This document shows positions 15,575 through 23,036 of a stretch of DNA of 32,143 nucleotides, piece by piece. This DNA is from VRUE01 sp044867925. Its GTDB lineage: Bacteria; Actinomycetota; Thermoleophilia; Solirubrobacterales; 70-9. A program made the position numbers and the translations under genes. The stretch's first letter is position 1. Each line of letters opens with the position of its first letter. Where the stretch lies: NCBI GenBank assembly GCA_044867925.1, contig JBIOVV010000076.1, positions 1 through 32,143 on the forward strand, in the 5' to 3' direction. A model generated the notes under the pieces. That model made no database searches and was not told the origin of the DNA. It saw only the letters and a list, made by a program, of their open reading frames with translations.

Positions 15575-17038
15575 TCAGTCAGGCGACTTGATTTCGACGG
15601 CCGTGACACGCGCGTGCCACCTGATCCTCTTCGCTGCGCATCGTGCCCCCGCGGCGCTCGCACCCGTGCGAGAAAGGGTGCCCGAGGCCTGAACACCCTC
15701 GATCCTGCCGGATATGCGAGCCGCGCCTCCGGTCTTGAGCTGTCCACCCAAGGAGAAGCGTCTACGGCGAACCGGGGCTCGCCCCTGGAGGGAGATCGCG
15801 CTGGTGTGTGTCCTGCCGTCGCCGCATCTCGCGCGCCAGCGGAAATAGACGGACCGAACCGCGGTTCGGCTGACGCCGATGAAGATCGGCAGGCCCTGGC
15901 TCGTCGTTCCGGTGTAGATGCCGGGCTTGAAGGCGGGTGGCCGCGGGGCCTTGATCCTTCCCGTCTGCTGGGCCCTGGCCGTCCTTCCCCCCGGCGCCTT
16001 GATCTCCGCCGAGACCCTGACCTTCAGCGCCCCGGCCTCGCGCAGTGTCCTTGCTCCACGCCCGGACAACCGCACCTGGACGCTTCTCTCGGCGCCCGCC
16101 GGGACCGAGAACCCGACTGCACCCAGACGCGTGCGCTTCGACGCCGCTGCTCGGCCGCGACTCGCGGCGACATAGACATCTCCGCTCGCCGCACAAGCCG
16201 CAGCGCCGATCGGACAGCTGACGCTGAGCCCGGTATCGACCCTTATCGATTGCCTCGATTCGCTCGCCTCTGGCTCACCCTCCACCCTTGCCGTCGCGCG
16301 TCCCGGCTCTGACTTCGGCGCTGGACACAGCGTCGGGTCGGCGGCGACCTGCCTGACCTCGGCCGCGGTCAGGGCGCCGTCGTAGACCAGAAGGCAAGAC
16401 ACGGCCCCGGCTGACTCCTCGCCTTTCCCCAGCCCGCTCGTGTTGTCCTGGAAGAGCCGCAGCACTCCAGACTCGAGGTCGAACCCCTGAGAAATCCTCG
16501 CGGCGGCCACTTCGGCGCCGTTCACATAGGCGGTGGCCCGCCCCGGGCCGCCGGGGATGCTTGCATTCGTGAGGACGATCTGAGCGTAGGAGTCATCCAG
16601 CACGATGCCCTGACTTGCAGCACCGTTGTAGAGCACGACTCTTCCGTCGAGGTTGTAGAGCCCATTGTCGGAGACTCCACCGGAGAGGTCGAGAATCCGC
16701 CGGTAACCGGAGGTATCGGCCAGGCGAAAGACCACCACCACCGAGTTGTCGGCGGGATCGACCAGGCCTGCGGTCGCCAGAGACAACCCGTTGCCCCGCG
16801 GAAAGGTCAGCACCTGATGACGACCAAGCCCATCGACCCGCTCGAACGCGAAGCGATTGCCCTGGCCGAGATCGGCAAGCCCAGGCGCGCCCGCAAGCTC
16901 GGAGGCAAGGTTGCCCTGAAACCGGTACTCCGCCCTCAAGGCAGCGGCGTCCGCGCTCCCAGTCGCGCCGACCAAGATCAGCACAGCCACCATCGCCCCA
17001 ACAAGTCCGCCGGCCCCCCGCACACTCCGAGTGTACAT
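15575..17038 (-). CDS. Secreted LamG/concanavalin-like domain protein
   Basis: The 487-residue exported protein has a signal peptide with a basic start (MYTRSVRGAG), a hydrophobic core (LVGAMVAVLILVGA) and a probable cleavage after SADAAA. Residues about 35-250 resemble a LamG/concanavalin-A-like jelly roll (AEYRFQGNLASE, NSVVVVFRLADTSGYRRILDLSG, AYVNGAEVA, LLVYDGALTAAEVRQV), a fold that binds carbohydrates or proteins outside the cell. The second half (about 290-480) has two less recognisable beta-rich segments, including FKPGIYTGTTSQGLPIFIGVS, seen in secreted proteins of related actinobacteria. It ends 49 bp before gntR on the same strand. Its ATG adjoins a 12-bp palindrome. Partner or ligand is unknown. 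Confidence 0.75.
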   Translation of the reverse strand: MYTRSVRGAGGLVGAMVAVLILVGATGSADAAALRAEYRFQGNLASELAGAPGLADLGQGNRFAFERVDGLGRHQVLTFPRGNGLSLATAGLVDPADNSVVVVFRLADTSGYRRILDLSGGVSDNGLYNLDGRVVLYNGAASQGIVLDDSYAQIVLTNASIPGGPGRATAYVNGAEVAAARISQGFDLESGVLRLFQDNTSGLGKGEESAGAVSCLLVYDGALTAAEVRQVAADPTLCPAPKSEPGRATARVEGEPEASESRQSIRVDTGLSVSCPIGAAACAASGDVYVAASRGRAAASKRTRLGAVGFSVPAGAERSVQVRLSGRGARTLREAGALKVRVSAEIKAPGGRTARAQQTGRIKAPRPPAFKPGIYTGTTSQGLPIFIGVSRTAVRSVYFRWRARCGDGRTHTSAISLQGRAPVRRRRFSLGGQLKTGGAARISGRIEGVQASGTLSRTGASAAGARCAAKRIRWHARVTAVEIKSPD

Positions 17039-17058
17039 ATAGGTACCTATTTTGGTAC
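17022..17058 (-). promoter_or_regulatory. Palindrome cluster at the start of the LamG-protein gene
   Basis: ATAGGTACCTAT (17039-17050) is a perfect 12-bp palindrome directly adjoining the ATG codon (17036-17038). GTAC cores recur at 17033, 17043 and 17055, that is 10 and 12 bp apart, roughly one helical turn. A further inverted repeat, ACACT/AGTGT (17022-17034), lies over the first codons. Placement suits a repressor operator that also covers the translation start. Inference from symmetry only. Confidence 0.4.
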
Positions 17059-17150
17059 TCCCTGATAGCTCACAGCGACCGGCCAGGGCGATGCAACTCT
17101 GCGCCGGATTTCGCCAGGGACCGCGCCCGGGAGCGCACACCGGGGGTCAA

Positions 17151-17224
17151 CGCGCCAGACAGGATTCGAACCTGTGACCTTCGGTTTCGTAGACCGACGC
17201 TCTATCCAACTGAGCTACTGGCGC
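17151..17224 (-). tRNA. tRNA-Arg (anticodon ACG)
   Basis: The reverse strand folds into a standard 74-nt cloverleaf. The acceptor stem GCGCCAG pairs with CTGGCGC and the discriminator base is G. The D arm contains AGCTCAGTTGGATAGAGC, the anticodon loop is CTACGAA and the T arm reads CAGGTTCGAATCCTG. The CCA end is not encoded. It lies between the LamG-protein gene and the thioesterase gene, with nothing integrated next to it. Confidence 0.96.
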
Positions 17225-17277
17225 GGGACTGGGCTGGGTGGCCCAAGAGGGGCGATTCTAGAGATTCGGGTGCTCGG

Positions 17278-17748
17278 TTAGGCGGCTTGCGGCTCGCTGG
17301 GCTTGTTCAGCCGCACGTGCCACTGGACCGTAGCCGTCGCCACCCGCCGGCCCTCGGCGTCGGTCAGCTCGATCTCGCAAGGGAAGACCACCTTGCCCTC
17401 GGCGTCGAGGGTGGCGAGGGCCTCGGCGCCGTCGACGCCGAGCTTGGCCTTGGCCTCGATCGGGCCCTTGGCGATCTTTTCGTAGGAGATCTCGGCGTTG
17501 CGGGCCAGCGGCGTGACGTCGCCCATGCGCTCGGCGAAGGCGCCGACGAAGGCGGCTCCGGACGCAGTCTCGGCGGCGGTGAAGAGGGCGCCGGCGTGCT
17601 GAGAGCCGACGTGGTTGGTCAGCTCGGTGCGCTCGGGCAGCACGGCGGTCGCCTCGCCCGCCGAGAGATCGGTCACCTCCACGCCGAGGAAGCCAGCGAA
17701 GGGAACGGCCTGGGTCATGCCTTGAGCGATTGCGTCGAAGTCGGTCAT
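17278..17748 (-). CDS. Hotdog-fold thioesterase (PaaI/DUF4442-like)
   Basis: The 156-residue protein has the hotdog-fold thioesterase pattern. The central helix motif is NHVGSQHAGALFTAAETASG (His51 to Glu60), and the strand EAKAKLGVDGAEALATLDAEG follows. Family members hydrolyse acyl-CoA thioesters in the cytosol; those closest in pattern are annotated PaaI-like or DUF4442. The start ATG lies about 9 bp after AGGG. The neighbouring enoyl-CoA hydratase homologue on the same strand (67 bp upstream) suggests shared acyl-CoA metabolism. The substrate is unknown. Confidence 0.82.
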   Translation of the reverse strand: MTDFDAIAQGMTQAVPFAGFLGVEVTDLSAGEATAVLPERTELTNHVGSQHAGALFTAAETASGAAFVGAFAERMGDVTPLARNAEISYEKIAKGPIEAKAKLGVDGAEALATLDAEGKVVFPCEIELTDAEGRRVATATVQWHVRLNKPSEPQAA

Positions 17749-17815
17749 AAGCGAGACCCTATTCCGTTCCGGTGTGCCTTATCCGCGCACAGGGCCCATA
17801 AGGCACAGCGGAAGC

Positions 17816-18589
17816 TCAGCGGCCCTCGAAGGTGGCGTGGCCGGGTCCGCCGTGCTCGAGGAAGGTCTTGACCGCGCGCTGCAGGTCCTGGCTGGCGAAG
17901 AGCTCGCCGGCCTCGGCGCGGATCGCCTCGTCCGCGGCGGGGATGCCCCCCTCGCGGAAGCGGCGCAGGACCAGCTTCGTCATCGCGTGCGCCTTGGTCG
18001 GGCCGGCCGCCAGCTCGGCGGCAAAGGCACGCGCCCGCTCGTCGAAGCCCTCGTCGTCGAAGACGCGGTTGACCACGCCCCAGCCCTCCAGCTGCTCGGC
18101 GCCGAAGAGCTCGCCGGTCATCACGAGCTCGCGTGCGCGGCCACTGCCGGCCCGCTCGGCGAGCCGCTGGGCGCCGCCCATCGAGGGCGTCAGACCGACC
18201 ACCTTCTCGACCAGGCCGAACTTGGCCGAGCGGGCGGCGAGGATCAGGTCGCAGCCGAGCGCCAGCTCGAAGGCGGCGGTCAGGGTCAGGGCATGAGCCG
18301 CGAAGACGACAGGGAGCGGCAGCGCTTCCACCCGCTCGACCGCGCCGATCAATTCGTCCCAGAGCACGCCGGCCCGCTCCGGCGTGAGCCCGTCGAACTC
18401 GGCGACGTCGACGCCGCCGGAGACCGCCCGGCCATCGGCACGGATCAGCAGCGCTCGCGGCGAATCACCCTCGACCGCGGCGATCGTCTCCTCAAGAGCT
18501 TCGAACATCTCACGATCGAAGAGATTGAGCGGCGGGCTGTCGAGAGTCGCGACCGCCAAGCCCTCGTCGTACTCCAAGCGAATCGACAT
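17816..18589 (-). CDS. Enoyl-CoA hydratase/isomerase family protein with altered oxyanion loop
   Basis: The 257-residue protein is of the crotonase superfamily, whose members stabilise a CoA-thioester enolate. The first oxyanion segment is AVSGGVDV (about residues 56-63). Both positions that act as catalytic acids in rat enoyl-CoA hydratase are kept, Glu108 in FELAL and Glu128 in GLVEK, and PSMGGAQRL is normal. The second oxyanion loop, usually GGG before the first Glu, reads TAA (residues 104-106). Hydratase activity is therefore doubtful; isomerase or another crotonase reaction is possible. It may be expressed with the downstream thioesterase. Confidence 0.85.
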   Translation of the reverse strand: MSIRLEYDEGLAVATLDSPPLNLFDREMFEALEETIAAVEGDSPRALLIRADGRAVSGGVDVAEFDGLTPERAGVLWDELIGAVERVEALPLPVVFAAHALTLTAAFELALGCDLILAARSAKFGLVEKVVGLTPSMGGAQRLAERAGSGRARELVMTGELFGAEQLEGWGVVNRVFDDEGFDERARAFAAELAAGPTKAHAMTKLVLRRFREGGIPAADEAIRAEAGELFASQDLQRAVKTFLEHGGPGHATFEGR

Positions 18590-18616
18590 GGGAAAACCCT
18601 ATGCGACTCCGCGTCT

Positions 18617-18721
18617 CCTGAGGATCTCTGGGGCCAAGCGAAACAAGGAAGAGGAGCCGGAAGGCTGCCGCCTTTCGGCGACCGGTGACGCAGTAGCGCG
18701 CCGGTCCCAGAGACCCTCAGG
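18617..18721 (-). other. Long inverted repeat with nested hairpins after pyruvate kinase
   Basis: The arms at 18617-18632 and 18706-18721 match in 15 of 16 positions (CCTGAGG...CTGGG type) and enclose 73 bp. The single mismatch would be a G-U pair in minus-strand RNA. Inside are two further stems: CCGGAAGG/CCTTTCGG (18657-18664/18671-18678) and GACCGG/CCGGTC (18680-18685/18701-18706; its last base is also the first base of the outer right arm). The right outer arm covers the pyruvate kinase stop (18717-18719). It may be a terminator, a processed 3' end or a small structured RNA. It fills most of the gap before the hydratase gene. Confidence 0.45.
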
Positions 18722-20138
18722 GCACGCGGTGGACCTCGAAGAGGTTCGTGCCCAACTCCTGCTCCGGCAGGCCGGCGGTGATCGCGATCAGGTCGCCTGA
18801 GCTGGCGATTCCGTGCCTGGCGGCCAGCGCCGCGCAATCGTCGAGCAGGCTGCGGACGTCGGTCTCGTGCTCGTTGAGCACCGCGGTGACGCCGAAGAGC
18901 AGCTTCAGCCGCCGCACCGTCTCGATCCGCGGCGAGACCGCAAGCACCGGCACGTTGGGACGGTGAGCGGAGACGAGCCGGGCCGTGCGACCGCTGCTCG
19001 TCGGCACCACCAGCGCCGCCAGACCGAGACGGTAGACCGCGCCGACCGCTCCCTGGGCGACCGAGTCGGCGACGTCCTGGGTCGCCTGGTCGGTACGACC
19101 GAAGAGCCACTCTCCGTACGGCAGGTCCGGCTCGGTCGCCCGGGCGATCCGGTCCATCACCCGCACCGCCTCGACCGGGTGCTGGCCGACCGCGGTCTCC
19201 TCGGAGAGCATCACCGCATCGGTGCCGTCATAGATCGCGTTGGCGACATCGGTCACCTCGGCCCTGGTCGGCCGTCGCGCGATCACCATCGAGGCCAGCA
19301 TCTGCGTCGCCGTGATCGCCGGCTTGGAGCGCTTGCCGGCGCCGCGAATCAAACGCTTCTGCACCACCGGCACCTGCGCGAGCGGCAACTCGATGCCGAG
19401 ATCGCCCCGGGCGACCATCACTCCCCCGGTCGCCGCGGCGACGATCTCCTCGGCGTTCTCGGCCGCTTGCTGCTTCTCGATCTTGGCGATCAGCGGAATG
19501 TCGGAGTCGAGCGCGCGCAACCGCTCGCTGACCGGCTCCAGGTCGGCAGCGGTCGAGACGAACGAGACCGCGAGCAGGTCGATGCCCTGCTCGACCGCGA
19601 ACTCGACCCAGCCCAGGTCGACCGAGGTGGCAGCCGGGGTGCTGATGCCCGGCACGTTCAGTCCCTTGTGCGAGGAGAGCGTGCCGCCGACCTCGACCTC
19701 GCAGTCGACGCCACCGTCTTCGGGACCCCGCACCCGCAGCCGAATCGAGCCGTCGGCGAGGTAGACCGGTTCGTCCTCGCGCAGCGAGGTCACGCCGGGC
19801 CAGGTGACCGGGATCGTCTCCCGATCCCCCTCGACCTCCTGCGGCGTCAGCTTCACGTGCATGCCGGTCTCCAGCTCGGCGACGTCGCCGCGCAGCTCGC
19901 CGATCCGCAGCTTCGGCCCGGGCAGGTCACCGAGCACCGCCACCTCCTGGCCGGCGCGCTCGGCAGCGGCGCGGATCGCCTCGACCGTGCGCGCGTGGCG
20001 CTCGCGATCGGCGTGGGAGAAGTTGAGGCGGAAGACGTCGGCGCCGGCCTCGACCAGGCGCACCAGCGTCTCGGGCTCCCAGCTAGCCGGCCCGACCGTC
20101 GCGATGATCTTGGTTCGCCTTCCGTGCTGCACTTCCAT
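18717..20138 (-). CDS. pyk: Pyruvate kinase
   Basis: The 473-residue glycolytic enzyme transfers phosphate from phosphoenolpyruvate to ADP. The N-terminus RRTKIIATVGPAS is standard and RLNFSHADRERH is the first active-site strand. LPGPKLRIGEL opens the B-domain region, and IPLIAKIEKQQAAENAEEI holds the signature with the catalytic Lys. VARGDLGIELPLAQVP, TQMLASM and DAVMLSEETAVGQHPVEAV follow in the usual order. The C-terminal domain (from about 350) is complete. Length matches bacterial type I/II enzymes. The start ATG at 20138 is right before the conserved block; the open frame upstream is antisense to the P450 gene. It is divergent from the P450 gene with 69 bp between. Confidence 0.96.
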   Translation of the reverse strand: MEVQHGRRTKIIATVGPASWEPETLVRLVEAGADVFRLNFSHADRERHARTVEAIRAAAERAGQEVAVLGDLPGPKLRIGELRGDVAELETGMHVKLTPQEVEGDRETIPVTWPGVTSLREDEPVYLADGSIRLRVRGPEDGGVDCEVEVGGTLSSHKGLNVPGISTPAATSVDLGWVEFAVEQGIDLLAVSFVSTAADLEPVSERLRALDSDIPLIAKIEKQQAAENAEEIVAAATGGVMVARGDLGIELPLAQVPVVQKRLIRGAGKRSKPAITATQMLASMVIARRPTRAEVTDVANAIYDGTDAVMLSEETAVGQHPVEAVRVMDRIARATEPDLPYGEWLFGRTDQATQDVADSVAQGAVGAVYRLGLAALVVPTSSGRTARLVSAHRPNVPVLAVSPRIETVRRLKLLFGVTAVLNEHETDVRSLLDDCAALAARHGIASSGDLIAITAGLPEQELGTNLFEVHRVP

Positions 20139-20207
20139 GACTGTAGAGCGTGACGAATCGCACCCCGAGGCCCAGACGTCTACACCGATCTCTGTGACAA
20201 TGGCCGG

Positions 20208-21638
20208 GTGAGCAGCGTCGCCGAGCGTCCCGCGGGCACCGAGGTGCCGGCCTTTCCCGATCTCGTCGGAGAGGCACCGCCTTCGCCCGCCGGACCGATC
20301 GAGCCGGCCGAGGCCGCGGCGCTGCCCAAACCCCCCGTGGTGCCCCTGCCGCGTGCGGCGCAGATGCTGCGCTTCACCCAGCGCCAGATCGAGTACGTCT
20401 TCGGCGCCCAGCGCCGGATCGGCGAGGTCTTCCGCATGCGGACCGCCCTGCCGGGCGGCCCCGTCGTCACCAGCCACCCCGACCACGTTCGCTCGCTCTT
20501 CACCGCCAAGCCGGAGCTGGCGCCCTCGCTGACCGGCGAGTCGCCGCTGCGGCCGATCCTCGGCACCGGCTCGGTGCTGACCTCGCTCGGCGAGCGCCAC
20601 ATGCGCCAGCGCAAGCTGCTGCTGCCGCCCTTCCACGGCGAGGCGATCGAGCGCTACACGACGATGATCGCGGCGGCGACCGAACGCGAGCTCGACCGCT
20701 GGCCGCTCAACCAGCCTTTCGCGCTGGCCCCGCGCATGCAGGCGATCACGCTCGACGTGATCATGGCCGGGATCTTCGGCATCGAGGGCAAGCCCAAGCG
20801 CGGCACGCCCGAGTACCGCATGCGCTCCACGGTCAAGCGCCTGGTCAACGCCTCCACCTCCCTCGTCGGTCAGGCGGGAGAACTGCTCAACATCGGCCGC
20901 GAAGACGCGGTCGGCGTGGTCAAGCTCGGCGTCACCCTGCTCGACCGCCCCACCTACGCGGTGATCAAAGCCCGCCGCGCCGACGAGCATCTGGCAGAGC
21001 GCCGCGACATCCTCTCGCTCCTCCTGCAGGCGCGCACCGAGGAGGGCGAGGCGATGGACGACAAAGAAGTCCGCGACGAGCTGCTCACCCTCGTCCTCGC
21101 CGGCCATGAGACCACTGCGAACTCGCTCTCCTGGGCCTGGGAGCGGCTGGTGCGCAACCCGGACGCCCACGAGGCCCTGCGCGAGGCGACCCGCAACGGC
21201 GGCGACTCCGCCGAGCAGGTGGAGGCGACGATCGTCGAGAGCATGCGCTCACGGCCGGTGGTCCCCTTCATCGGCCGCCGCGTGACCGTGCCCTGGCAGC
21301 TCGGCCACTACAGCGTCTCCGCCGACACCCCGATCGGGATGAGCATCCTCCTCGTCCATCATCGCGAGGACCTCTACCCGGAGCCGTTCGAGTTCCGGCC
21401 CGAGCGCTGGCTCGGACGCAAACCGGGCACCTACGAGTGGATCCCCTTCGGCGGCGGCATCCGCCGCTGCCTCGGCGCCGCCCTGGCGATGGCCGAGATG
21501 CGCGTCGTGCTCGAGGCGACGGCCCGCCGCCTCGACCTCGAAGCCGCCGAGCCGGAGCCCGAGCACGCCCTGCACCGCAACGTGACGATGATCCCCGCCC
21601 GCGGCGGCCGCGTCGTCCTGCGCTCACGCCGGGCCTAG
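20208..21638 (+). CDS. Cytochrome P450
   Basis: The 476-residue heme monooxygenase has the I-helix oxygen-binding motif AGHETT (residues 298-303), the K-helix ExxR as ESMR, the PERW segment (RPERWLG) and the heme-binding loop FGGGIRRCLG with the thiolate ligand Cys421. There is no transmembrane anchor, so it is soluble. The overall pattern resembles the bacterial group that looks like eukaryotic class P450s (CYP110/CYP135/CYP138-like), which act on fatty acids, terpenoids or steroids. The substrate is unknown. No ferredoxin or ferredoxin reductase gene is adjacent. The start is GTG at 20208; no convincing ribosome site is visible. Confidence 0.94.
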   Translation: MSSVAERPAGTEVPAFPDLVGEAPPSPAGPIEPAEAAALPKPPVVPLPRAAQMLRFTQRQIEYVFGAQRRIGEVFRMRTALPGGPVVTSHPDHVRSLFTAKPELAPSLTGESPLRPILGTGSVLTSLGERHMRQRKLLLPPFHGEAIERYTTMIAAATERELDRWPLNQPFALAPRMQAITLDVIMAGIFGIEGKPKRGTPEYRMRSTVKRLVNASTSLVGQAGELLNIGREDAVGVVKLGVTLLDRPTYAVIKARRADEHLAERRDILSLLLQARTEEGEAMDDKEVRDELLTLVLAGHETTANSLSWAWERLVRNPDAHEALREATRNGGDSAEQVEATIVESMRSRPVVPFIGRRVTVPWQLGHYSVSADTPIGMSILLVHHREDLYPEPFEFRPERWLGRKPGTYEWIPFGGGIRRCLGAALAMAEMRVVLEATARRLDLEAAEPEPEHALHRNVTMIPARGGRVVLRSRRA

Positions 21639-21662
21639 AGCCTTACAATCGAGCCCTTGCCC

Positions 21663-21751
21663 GGAGAGGTGGCCGAGTGGCTGAAGGCACTCGCCTGCTA
21701 AGCGAGTAGGGGGCGCAAGCTCTCTCGAGGGTTCGAATCCCTCCCTCTCCG
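21663..21751 (+). tRNA. tRNA-Ser (anticodon GCU)
   Basis: This is an 89-nt class II tRNA. The acceptor GGAGAGG pairs with CCTCTCC (21744-21750) and the discriminator is G. The anticodon stem-loop reads CTCGC-CTGCTAA-GCGAG, giving anticodon GCU. A long variable arm follows (GGGGGCGCAAGCTCTC region). The T arm is GAGGGTTCGAATCCCTC. CCA is not encoded. The next gene starts only 28 bp downstream. Confidence 0.96.
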
Positions 21752-21779
21752 CTCCGCGCCGGCGGTTAGTCTCGTCACC

Positions 21780-22982
21780 GTGTCGGCTCGCTCGCACGCG
21801 GAATTCGAGGCGATCTTCGCCGCGGTCGAGGCGCCGTTTGCCTTCGTCGACCTCGACGCGATGTGGGCAAACAGCGACGCGATGCTGGCGCGGGCCGGCG
21901 CAAAGCCGATCCGCGTGGCAAGCAAGTCGCTGCGCTGCCGAGCGCTGCTGGAGCGGATACTCGCCCGTGACGCGCGCTATGCCGGCTTGATGACCTTCAC
22001 CCTGCCGGAGACGCTCTGGCTGGCCAAGGAGGGTTTCGAGAACCTGCTGCTCGCCTACCCGACCGCGGACAGCGTCGCGCTCGAGGAGCTGGCGCTGCGC
22101 TCGGTCGCTAATCCCGGCGAAGCGCCGATCCTGATGGTCGACTGTGCCGAGCACCTCGACGCGATCGAGTCGGTCTTGGGCGCGGGAGCGGCGCCGGTGC
22201 GGGTCTGCATCGAGCTCGACGCCGGCTGGTGGGCGCTGGGCGGGCGGATCAAGGTCGGCCCCAAACGCTCCCCCGTGCATACGGTCGAGCAGGCGGTCGA
22301 GCTGGCGCGCGAGATCGGGCGGCGCTCGCAGGTGGAGCTGGCGGCGCTGATGGCCTACGAGGGGCAGATCGCCGGCGTCGGAGACCGGCCACCGGGCCGT
22401 CGCCTGCGCGGCGCCGCGATCCGCGCGATGCAGCGCCGCTCCGCCGCCGAGCTGGCCGAGCGCCGGGGGGCGGTGGTCGCCGCGATCCGCGAGTTCGCCG
22501 CGCTGCCGATCGTCAACGGCGGCGGCACCGGCAGCCTCGAGCTGACCGGGGCCGAGGACGCGGTGACCGAGATCGCCGCCGGCTCGGGCTTCTATGCCCC
22601 CACCCTCTTCGACGCCTACAGCCGCTTCAGCCTCACGCCGGCCGCCGGCTTCGCGCTGCCGATCGTGCGCAAGCCCGGTGTTGGGGTCGCGACGGCGCTC
22701 GGCGGGGGCTACCTCGCCTCCGGCCCCGGCGAGCCGTCACGGGTCCCCTCCCCGTGGCTGCCCCATGGACTCGAGCTCGATTCCGAGGAGGGGGCCGGCG
22801 AGGTGCAGACCCCGCTCAGCGGCCCACCGGCCCGCGACCTGCGGGTCGGCGACCGCGTCTACATGCGCCACGCCAAGGCCGGCGAGCTCTGCGAGCGCTT
22901 CGACGCGCTCCACCTCGTCGAAGGCGACGAGATCGTCGACGTCGTCCCCACCTACCGCGGCGAGGGACATACTTTCCTTTAG
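21780..22982 (+). CDS. Amino acid deaminase/aldolase, alanine-racemase-fold PLP enzyme
   Basis: The 400-residue protein is a fold-type III pyridoxal-phosphate enzyme (alanine racemase N-terminal barrel) of the D-threonine aldolase/D-serine dehydratase-like group. The cofactor lysine is Lys49 in RVASKSLRCR. FVDLDAMWAN is the first barrel strand. ELDAGWWALGG and LAALMAYEGQIAGVGD are further barrel motifs, and LPIVNGGGTGSLEL is the phosphate-binding loop. The C-terminal beta domain ends in DEIVDVVPTYRGEGHTFL, characteristic of the actinobacterial subgroup. The start is GTG at 21780, close behind tRNA-Ser. It faces an FAD oxidase; similar pairs occur in other actinobacteria to my knowledge, but the reaction is not established. 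Confidence 0.88.
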   Translation: MSARSHAEFEAIFAAVEAPFAFVDLDAMWANSDAMLARAGAKPIRVASKSLRCRALLERILARDARYAGLMTFTLPETLWLAKEGFENLLLAYPTADSVALEELALRSVANPGEAPILMVDCAEHLDAIESVLGAGAAPVRVCIELDAGWWALGGRIKVGPKRSPVHTVEQAVELAREIGRRSQVELAALMAYEGQIAGVGDRPPGRRLRGAAIRAMQRRSAAELAERRGAVVAAIREFAALPIVNGGGTGSLELTGAEDAVTEIAAGSGFYAPTLFDAYSRFSLTPAAGFALPIVRKPGVGVATALGGGYLASGPGEPSRVPSPWLPHGLELDSEEGAGEVQTPLSGPPARDLRVGDRVYMRHAKAGELCERFDALHLVEGDEIVDVVPTYRGEGHTFL

Positions 22983-22983
22983 G

Positions 22984-23030
22984 CCGATGGGCCTCAAAGC
23001 GATCTATATGACGACTTTGAGTCCCGTCGG
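22984..23030. terminator. Strong hairpin between convergent genes
   Basis: A 16-bp stem is formed by 22984-22999 (CCGATGGGCCTCAAAG) and 23015-23030, with 14 exact pairs, one possible G-U and one mismatch. The loop is 15 nt and AT-rich. It begins 2 bp after the deaminase/aldolase stop and ends 7 bp before the oxidase stop. Its place between two convergent stops supports a bidirectional terminator despite the lack of a T tract. Confidence 0.6.
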
Positions 23031-23036
23031 CGGTAG

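Noticed and set aside
20139..21170. N-terminal extension of the pyruvate kinase frame
   Set aside because: It is antisense to the P450 gene, and the conserved pyruvate kinase N-terminus begins right at the ATG at 20138.
21663..21751. tRNA-Ser(GCU) as a second integration site
   Set aside because: A normal-G+C chromosomal gene begins 28 bp downstream and no mobile functions follow. Its similarity to the other tRNA-Ser is ordinary.
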